Assembly: GCF_036327775.1 (NCBI RefSeq)
Contig: NZ_CP109598.1
Coordinates: 6,088,001-6,152,000 of the forward strand
DNA: 64,000 bases
Source: Streptomyces sp. NBC_01498
Lineage (GTDB): Bacteria; Actinomycetota; Actinomycetes; Streptomycetales; Streptomycetaceae
Reading direction: 5' to 3'
Shown in pieces: positions 58,661 to 64,000 of the stretch. A model generated the notes under the pieces. That model had not been told where the DNA came from. It saw nothing but the letters and a program-made list of their open reading frames with translations, and made no database searches. A program made the translations under genes and the position numbers. Each line of letters begins with the position of its first letter. Position 1 is the first letter of the stretch.

Positions 58661-60091
58661 ATGACGGTCGGGGCGAGCGGGTCGGCCACCGCACGGGGAC
58701 CTGTCCGGCCGGACCCGGGCGAACCCGGCGCATCCGACGCCGGGGACGCGGAAGGCCCTGAGGGTCACGGAGGCCGCGTAGGACCCGAAGGCGGCGGATC
58801 GCCCGGCGGCCCCGGCCCGGAGAACAGCGGAACACCCGCCGGCCCCGGCCCCGAAAGCACCCCGAGCCCCCTCGCCGTCGCGCGCCCCGCCGTCACCCGG
58901 AGCCCCGCCGCGACCGGGAGCCCCGCAGGCACCATGAGCCCCGTCCCCACCGCGCGCCCCGACCACCCCGGCAGCCCCCTCGCCACCGCGAACCCCGTCC
59001 AGGACCTCGGCGTCGACCCCGACGACCTCCCCGACGGGCTCGTCGTCGCCGACGAGACCGGCCGCGTGATCTGCTTCAACGCCGCCGCCGCCCGCATCAC
59101 CGCCGTCGCCGCCGCCGAGGCCGTCGGCAGCCCCCTGGAACGCGCGCTGCCCCTCGAAGACCTCGAAGGCCGCCGCTGGTGGGCGCTGACCGACCCGTAC
59201 GGCGGTCTGCTCACCCGCTACGGCCAGCCCGAACGCAACCTGCTGCTGCACGGCCGCGAGGTCCTGGTCTCCGCCCGCTACGTGCGCACCCGCCCCCAGG
59301 GCCCCGTCCGCAGACTCGTCATCAGCATCCGCGGCACCGAGGCCCGCCGCCGTACCGAACGCAGCCACGCCGAGCTGATCGCGACCGTCGCGCACGAACT
59401 GCGCTCCCCGCTCACCTCCGTGAAGGGCTTCACCGCGACGCTGCTCGCCAAGTGGGAGCGGTTCACCGACGACCAGAAGCGCCTCATGCTGGAGACCGTC
59501 GACGCCGACGCCAACCGCGTGACCCGGCTGATCGCCGAACTCCTCGACATCTCCCGGATCGACTCCGGGCGCCTGGAGGTACGCCGCCAGCCCGTCGACA
59601 TCGCCACCGCCGTCGGCCGCCACATCCAGTCCTTCACCGCCTCCGGCCAGTCGCCGGACCGGTTCCTCGTACGGGTCCGGCAGCCGCTGCCCGATCTGTG
59701 GGCCGATCCCGACAAGATCGACCAGATACTGGGCAACCTGCTGGAAAACGCGGTGCGCCACGGCGAGGGAACCGTCACCATCGAAGTGGCACCCGCCCAG
59801 GTCAAGCATGTCGAGTACGCGCACGCCGAGCACACCCACGCCGACGGCGGCGCGAAAGGAACAGCGGTCACCGTGAGCGACGAAGGCCCCGGCATCCCCG
59901 AGGAGTCGATGAGCCGTGTCTTCACCCGCTTCTGGCGGGGCAGCAAGCGCGGCGGCACCGGCCTGGGCCTCTACATCGTCAAGGGCATCGTCGAGGCGCA
60001 CGGCGGCACGATCACCGTCGGCCGGGGGCCCGGCGGCGGCGCCCAGTTCCGCTTCGTCCTGCCCGTCGGCGCCCCCGCCTATCTGGCGTGA
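58661..60091 (+). CDS. PAS-domain sensor histidine kinase, apparently soluble
   Basis: A 476-residue kinase. The first about 110 residues are Pro/Gly-rich. A PAS domain follows ([19 protein letters not shown]). The phosphorylated His245 is in [11 protein letters not shown]. The ATPase domain has [10 protein letters not shown] (N box), D-E-G-P-G-I-P (G1) and [10 protein letters not shown] (G2). No membrane helix is visible, so it senses a cytoplasmic signal. The ATG at 58661 follows GAGGTGGG; TAGGGT at 58603-58608 is a likely -10. No response regulator is adjacent. Confidence 0.92.
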   Translation: MTVGASGSATARGPVRPDPGEPGASDAGDAEGPEGHGGRVGPEGGGSPGGPGPENSGTPAGPGPESTPSPLAVARPAVTRSPAATGSPAGTMSPVPTARPDHPGSPLATANPVQDLGVDPDDLPDGLVVADETGRVICFNAAAARITAVAAAEAVGSPLERALPLEDLEGRRWWALTDPYGGLLTRYGQPERNLLLHGREVLVSARYVRTRPQGPVRRLVISIRGTEARRRTERSHAELIATVAHELRSPLTSVKGFTATLLAKWERFTDDQKRLMLETVDADANRVTRLIAELLDISRIDSGRLEVRRQPVDIATAVGRHIQSFTASGQSPDRFLVRVRQPLPDLWADPDKIDQILGNLLENAVRHGEGTVTIEVAPAQVKHVEYAHAEHTHADGGAKGTAVTVSDEGPGIPEESMSRVFTRFWRGSKRGGTGLGLYIVKGIVEAHGGTITVGRGPGGGAQFRFVLPVGAPAYLA

Positions 60092-60126
60092 GACCGCCCA
60101 CGGGCTTCTTCACTCCGTACGGCCTC

Positions 60127-60132
60127 TAGACT
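60127..60132 (+). promoter_or_regulatory. -10 box of pheST
   Basis: TAGACT lies 8 nt before a GTG at 60141 that is in frame with pheS, and 77 nt before the favoured ATG at 60210. Confidence 0.5.
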
Positions 60133-60209
60133 CGACCCCTGTGGCACCTTTGCGTCCTCGGACATCGAGCGGGGTCGTTCCGCCCACCCAATCGGAAGTA
60201 CGGGAAGAG

Positions 60210-61340
60210 ATGTCGGCACCCAACAAGTCGTACGACCCAGTCGAGGTCGAGGCGCTGAAACCGGAAGAGATCGAGCGCATGCGGGACGAGGCGCTCGCCG
60301 CCTTCGCCGCCGCCGGCGACCTCGACGCGCTCGCCCACGCGAAGACGGCGCACGCCGGTGGTACCTCACCCCTGTCCCTCGCCAACCGCGAGATCGGCGC
60401 CCTGCCGCCGCAGGCCAAGGCGGAGGCGGGCAAGCGCGTGGGCCAGGCCCGCGGCGCCGTGAACAAGGCCCTCGCCGCCCGGCAGGTCGAGCTGGAGGCC
60501 GAGCGCGACACGCGCGTGCTGGTCGAGGAGGCGGTGGACGTCACGCTGCCGTACGACCGCGTCCCGGCCGGCGCCCGGCACCCGCTCACCACCCTCATGG
60601 AGCGCATCGCCGACGTCTTCACGGCCATGGGGTACGCGGTGGCGGACGGCCCGGAGATCGAGGCGGAGTGGTTCAACTTCGACGCCCTGAACTTCGTGCC
60701 TGACCACCCGGCCCGCCAGATGCAGGACACCTTCTTCGTCCAGGGCCCGGACGGCACCTCCGGCGACGAGTCCGGGGTGGTGCTGCGCACGCACACCTCA
60801 CCGGTCCAGGCGCGCACCCTGCTCGACCGGGAACCGCCCGTCTATGTGATCTGCCCCGGCCGCGTCTACCGCACGGACGAGCTGGACGCCACCCACACCC
60901 CGGTCTTCCACCAGGTCGAGCTGCTCGCCGTGGACGAGGGCCTCACCATGGCCGACCTCAAGGGCACCCTCGACCACATGGTCCAGGAACTGTTCGGCGG
61001 CGAAGGCATGAAGACCCGGCTGCGGCCCAACTTCTTCCCCTTCACCGAGCCGTCCGCCGAGATGGACATGGTCTGCTACGTCTGCCGCGGCGAGTCCGTC
61101 GGCAACCCGGACCGCCCCTGCCGCACCTGCGGCAGCGAGGGCTGGATCGAGCTGGGCGGCTGCGGCATGGTCAACCCGAAGGTGCTCGTCGCCTGCGGGG
61201 TGGACCCCGAGAAGTACAGCGGATTCGCCTTCGGGTTCGGCATCGAGCGGATGCTGATGTTCCGCCACAACGTCGAAGACATGCGAGACATGGTCGAGGG
61301 TGACGTCCGGTTCACCCGGCCCTTCGGGATGGAGATCTGA
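60210..61340 (+). CDS. pheS: Phenylalanine-tRNA ligase alpha subunit
   Basis: A 376-residue class II synthetase subunit. The N-terminal about 90 residues form the tRNA-binding coiled coil. Motif 2 is around [19 protein letters not shown], and motif 3 is [16 protein letters not shown] and C-R-T-C (around residues 290-310) form a zinc-ribbon-like insertion found in many bacterial alpha chains. I used ATG 60210; the GTG at 60141 would add 23 residues on a leaderless transcript. Its stop overlaps the pheT start. Confidence 0.96.
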   Translation: MSAPNKSYDPVEVEALKPEEIERMRDEALAAFAAAGDLDALAHAKTAHAGGTSPLSLANREIGALPPQAKAEAGKRVGQARGAVNKALAARQVELEAERDTRVLVEEAVDVTLPYDRVPAGARHPLTTLMERIADVFTAMGYAVADGPEIEAEWFNFDALNFVPDHPARQMQDTFFVQGPDGTSGDESGVVLRTHTSPVQARTLLDREPPVYVICPGRVYRTDELDATHTPVFHQVELLAVDEGLTMADLKGTLDHMVQELFGGEGMKTRLRPNFFPFTEPSAEMDMVCYVCRGESVGNPDRPCRTCGSEGWIELGGCGMVNPKVLVACGVDPEKYSGFAFGFGIERMLMFRHNVEDMRDMVEGDVRFTRPFGMEI

Positions 61341-63889
61341 TGCGCGTCCCGCTTTCCTGGCTGCGGGAGTACGTCGACCTGCCGGCCACCGAGACCGGCC
61401 GGGACGTCCAGGCCAGACTCGTCACCGCCGGTCTCGAGGTCGAGACCGTCGAACAGCTCGGCGCGGGCCTCAAGGGCCCCCTCGTCGTCGGCAAGGTCCT
61501 CACCGTCGAGGAACTGACCGAGTTCAAGAAGCCCATCCGCTTCTGCACCCTCGACGTCGGGGACGCCAACGGCACCGGTGAGCCGCAGGAAGTCATCTGC
61601 GGCGCCCGGAACTTCGCCGTCGGCGACAAGGTCGTCGTCGTGCTGCCCGGCGCCGTGCTGGCCGGCGGCTTCGCGATCTCCGCCCGCAAGACGTACGGCC
61701 GTACCTCACACGGCATGATCTGCTCCAGCGCCGAGCTGGGCATGGGCGACGACGGCAGCGGCGGCATCGTCGTCCTGCCGCCGGAGCACGAGGCCGGCAC
61801 CGACGCGATCGAACTGCTCCAGCTCGTCGACGAGGTCCTCGACATCGCGGTCACCCCCGACCGCGGGTACTGCCTCTCCATGCGCGGCATCGCCCGCGAG
61901 ACCGCCATCGCCTACGGGCTGTCGCTGCGCGACCCGGCGCTCCTCGACGTGCCCGCGCCCAACTCGTACGGCCACCGCGTGGAGATCACCGACCCCGTCG
62001 GGTGCGACCACTTCACCGCGCGTACGGTCACCGGTCTCGACCCCGAGGCCCGCTCCCCGATCTGGCTCAGGCGCCGGCTCCAGAAGGGCGGGATGCGTCC
62101 GATCTCGCTGGCCGTCGACATCACCAACTACGTGATGCTGGAGATCGGCCAGCCGCTGCACGCGTACGACCGCAAGCGGGTCGAGGGCGCCCTCGGCGTC
62201 CGGCGGGCCGAGCAGGGCGAGGAGCTGACCACGCTCGACGGCGTCAAGCGCGTCCTGGACGCGGCGGACCTCGTCATCACCGACGACCGGGGCCCGATCG
62301 GCCTCGCCGGGGTGATGGGCGGCGCGGACACCGAGATCGCCGACGGCGAGATCGCGCCCGGTCCGCTGTCCTCGTCCGCCGCCGACCGTGCCGCGCGCGG
62401 CACCACCGAGGTCGTCATCGAGGCCGCGCACTTCGACCCGATCTCGATCGCCCGTACCGCCCGGCGCCACAAGCTGCCCTCCGAGGCGTCCCGGCGCTTC
62501 GAGCGCGGAGTCGATCCGCACGCCGCGTCCGCCGCCGCCCAGCGCACCGTCGATCTGCTGGTGCTGCTCGCGGGCGGCTCGGCGGAGGCCGGTGTCACCG
62601 AGGCCGTCGCCCCGACCGGGCCGCACACCATCACCATGGCCACGGACCACCCAGACCGGGTGGCCGGTCTCGCGTACGGCAGGGAGACCGTCGTCCGCCG
62701 GCTCCAGCAGGTCGGCTGCGACGTCCAGGGCCAGGACGAGCTGATCGTCACCGTCCCGAGCTGGCGTCCCGACCTGCGCGAGATCAACGACCTCGCCGAG
62801 GAGGTCATCCGGCTGGAGGGGTACGAGAACCTGCCCTCCACCCTGCCCCGGCCGCCCGCCGGGCGCGGGCTCACCGAGCGGCAGCGGCTGCACCGCAGGG
62901 TCGGCCGCGCGCTGGCCGGCGCCGGCTACGTCGAGGTGCTGAGCTACCCGTTCATGGGGGAGGCGCAGCTCGACCAGCTCCAGCTGCCCGCGGACGACGC
63001 CCGCCGCCGTACGGTCACCCTGGTCAACCCGCTGGCCGACACCGAGCCCGCGATGCGCACGACCCTGCTGCCGGGCCTGTTCGGCGCGCTGCGCCGCAAC
63101 GACGGCCGGGGCTCGCACGATCTGGCGCTGTACGAGACGGGACTGGTCTTCCGGCCCACGGGCGACGAGAAGGTCCCCGCCCGGCTGCCCGTCACCCGGC
63201 GGCCCTCGCCCGAGGAGCTGGCGACGCTCGACGCCGCGCTGCCCCGGCAGCCGCGCCGGGCGGCCGTCGTCCTGGCCGGTGCCCGCGAGCGGGCCGGCTG
63301 GTGGGGCGCCGGCCGTCCCACCGGCTGGGCGGACGCGGTCGAGGCGGCCCGTACGGTCGCCGCCGAGGCGGGCGTCACGCTGACCGTCGAGGCCGACCGG
63401 CACGCGCCGTGGCACCCGGGCCGCTGCGCCGCGCTGTACGCGTCGGTGGACGGCGAGCGCACCCTGGTCGGGCACGCCGGTGAGCTCCACCCACGGGTCG
63501 TCAAGGCGTACGGCCTGCCGGAGCGTACCTGCGCCATGGAGCTGGAACTGGACCTCGTGGAGCGGGCGGGCACCGGCGCGCTGCGGGCGCCCCGGATCTC
63601 GACGTTCCCCGTCGCGACCCAGGACGTGGCACTGGTCGTGGCCGAGGACGTGCCGGCCGCCGACGTGGAGCGGGCACTGGGCGAGGGCGCCGGTGAACTG
63701 CTCGAATCGGTACGGCTGTTCGACGTGTTCACCGGTGAACAGCTGGGCGAGGGGCGGAAGTCCCTGGCGTACGCGCTGCGATTCCGTGCCGCCGACCGGA
63801 CGTTGACCGTGGACGAGGCGACCGCCGCGCGCGACGCCGCGGTGGCGCTGGCCGCCGAGCGGACCGGGGCGGTCCTGCGCGGGGCGTGA
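61340..63889 (+). CDS. pheT: Phenylalanine-tRNA ligase beta subunit
   Basis: An 849-residue subunit, complete. Order: N-terminal segment [16 protein letters not shown]-type tRNA-binding domain (about 40-150, with V-I-C-G-A-R-N-F), B3/B4 editing domain, B5, the catalytic-like core with R-R-N-D-G-R-G, and the C-terminal anticodon-binding FDX-ACB domain (about 755-849). It pairs with PheS as an alpha2-beta2 enzyme. The ATG shares its A with the pheS TGA (TGATG), giving coupled translation. Confidence 0.97.
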   Translation: MRVPLSWLREYVDLPATETGRDVQARLVTAGLEVETVEQLGAGLKGPLVVGKVLTVEELTEFKKPIRFCTLDVGDANGTGEPQEVICGARNFAVGDKVVVVLPGAVLAGGFAISARKTYGRTSHGMICSSAELGMGDDGSGGIVVLPPEHEAGTDAIELLQLVDEVLDIAVTPDRGYCLSMRGIARETAIAYGLSLRDPALLDVPAPNSYGHRVEITDPVGCDHFTARTVTGLDPEARSPIWLRRRLQKGGMRPISLAVDITNYVMLEIGQPLHAYDRKRVEGALGVRRAEQGEELTTLDGVKRVLDAADLVITDDRGPIGLAGVMGGADTEIADGEIAPGPLSSSAADRAARGTTEVVIEAAHFDPISIARTARRHKLPSEASRRFERGVDPHAASAAAQRTVDLLVLLAGGSAEAGVTEAVAPTGPHTITMATDHPDRVAGLAYGRETVVRRLQQVGCDVQGQDELIVTVPSWRPDLREINDLAEEVIRLEGYENLPSTLPRPPAGRGLTERQRLHRRVGRALAGAGYVEVLSYPFMGEAQLDQLQLPADDARRRTVTLVNPLADTEPAMRTTLLPGLFGALRRNDGRGSHDLALYETGLVFRPTGDEKVPARLPVTRRPSPEELATLDAALPRQPRRAAVVLAGARERAGWWGAGRPTGWADAVEAARTVAAEAGVTLTVEADRHAPWHPGRCAALYASVDGERTLVGHAGELHPRVVKAYGLPERTCAMELELDLVERAGTGALRAPRISTFPVATQDVALVVAEDVPAADVERALGEGAGELLESVRLFDVFTGEQLGEGRKSLAYALRFRAADRTLTVDEATAARDAAVALAAERTGAVLRGA

Positions 63890-63910
63890 GCGGGCGGGAT
63901 TCCCGAACGG

Positions 63911-63953
63911 GAGAGGGGCGCGGCCGGGCTCAGGTTCCGGCCGCGTCCCTCTC
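63911..63953 (+). terminator. Terminator of pheST
   Basis: Arms 63911-63927 and 63937-63953 pair over 17 positions with one G-U and a 9-nt loop, 21 nt after the pheT stop. Confidence 0.82.
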
Positions 63954-64000
63954 GCGTGCCCGGGGAGGCCCGGCGCGCCCGCACCGGCGGGGGCGCGGCC

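Overview
The window is high-GC chromosomal DNA with many GTG starts, very short or absent 5' leaders, a complete Pup-proteasome locus, a DmdR/IdeR-type iron box and twin-arginine genes linked to pafBC. Together these point to a Streptomyces or very close relative. Gene content and order look like conserved core chromosome. I saw no tRNA or rRNA gene, insertion sequence, phage gene or CRISPR array.

Layout. 1-4.8 kb: a truncated response regulator, a RecB-family nuclease, a site-2 protease, trmI, a secreted protein and a ferredoxin. 5.0-14.8 kb: the Pup-proteasome locus in order arc (mpa), dop, pup, prcB, prcA, then a LacI regulator/MFS exporter pair, then pafA. 15-24.4 kb: two FKBP isomerases, pafB-pafC, a zinc-ribbon protein, a small membrane protein, tatA, tatC, a lipid-kinase-family protein and a HelY/Ski2-like helicase. 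24.4-36 kb: a 191-bp tandem duplication, an ADP-ribosylglycohydrolase, then a set of genes resembling the mycobacterial SigK locus (fasciclin lipoprotein, molybdopterin oxidoreductase, FAD amine oxidase, DUF1365, two cyclopropane-synthase-like methyltransferases, DUF1295, anti-sigma RskA, SigK). 36-42 kb: an iron-regulated siderophore-interacting protein, a 5'-3' exonuclease, regulators and transporters. 42-49 kb: a gamma-glutamylation catabolic cassette (class I amidotransferase, amino acid/ethanolamine permease, FadR-type regulator, GlnA-like ligase, aldehyde dehydrogenase, SDR). 49-55.6 kb: an alanine-racemase-fold enzyme, a proline-rich membrane protein coupled to an orphan mycosin protease, a serine hydrolase, an SseB-like protein and a DUF1844 protein. 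55.6-64 kb: infC-rpmI-rplT, a TrmH-family methyltransferase, a sensor kinase and pheST.

How the parts connect. Pup is attached to targets by PafA and removed by Dop; ARC unfolds tagged proteins into the PrcBA core. PafB and PafC are DNA-damage regulators in mycobacteria. Three nucleic-acid enzymes in this same window (RecB-family nuclease, 5'-3' exonuclease, helicase) start at or within about 10 nt of promoters that fit the known PafBC/RecA-independent layout (TTGTCRGTG-N8-TANNNT), and the pup promoter is a weaker match. Separately, three promoter-like sites of the form CCAATCC-N16/17-CGAA(T/C) sit in front of sigK-rskA and in the divergent gap between the molybdopterin oxidoreductase and the amine oxidase operon, which suggests a self-contained, autoregulated SigK regulon. 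Both promoter groups are inferences from reading the sequence and need experiments.
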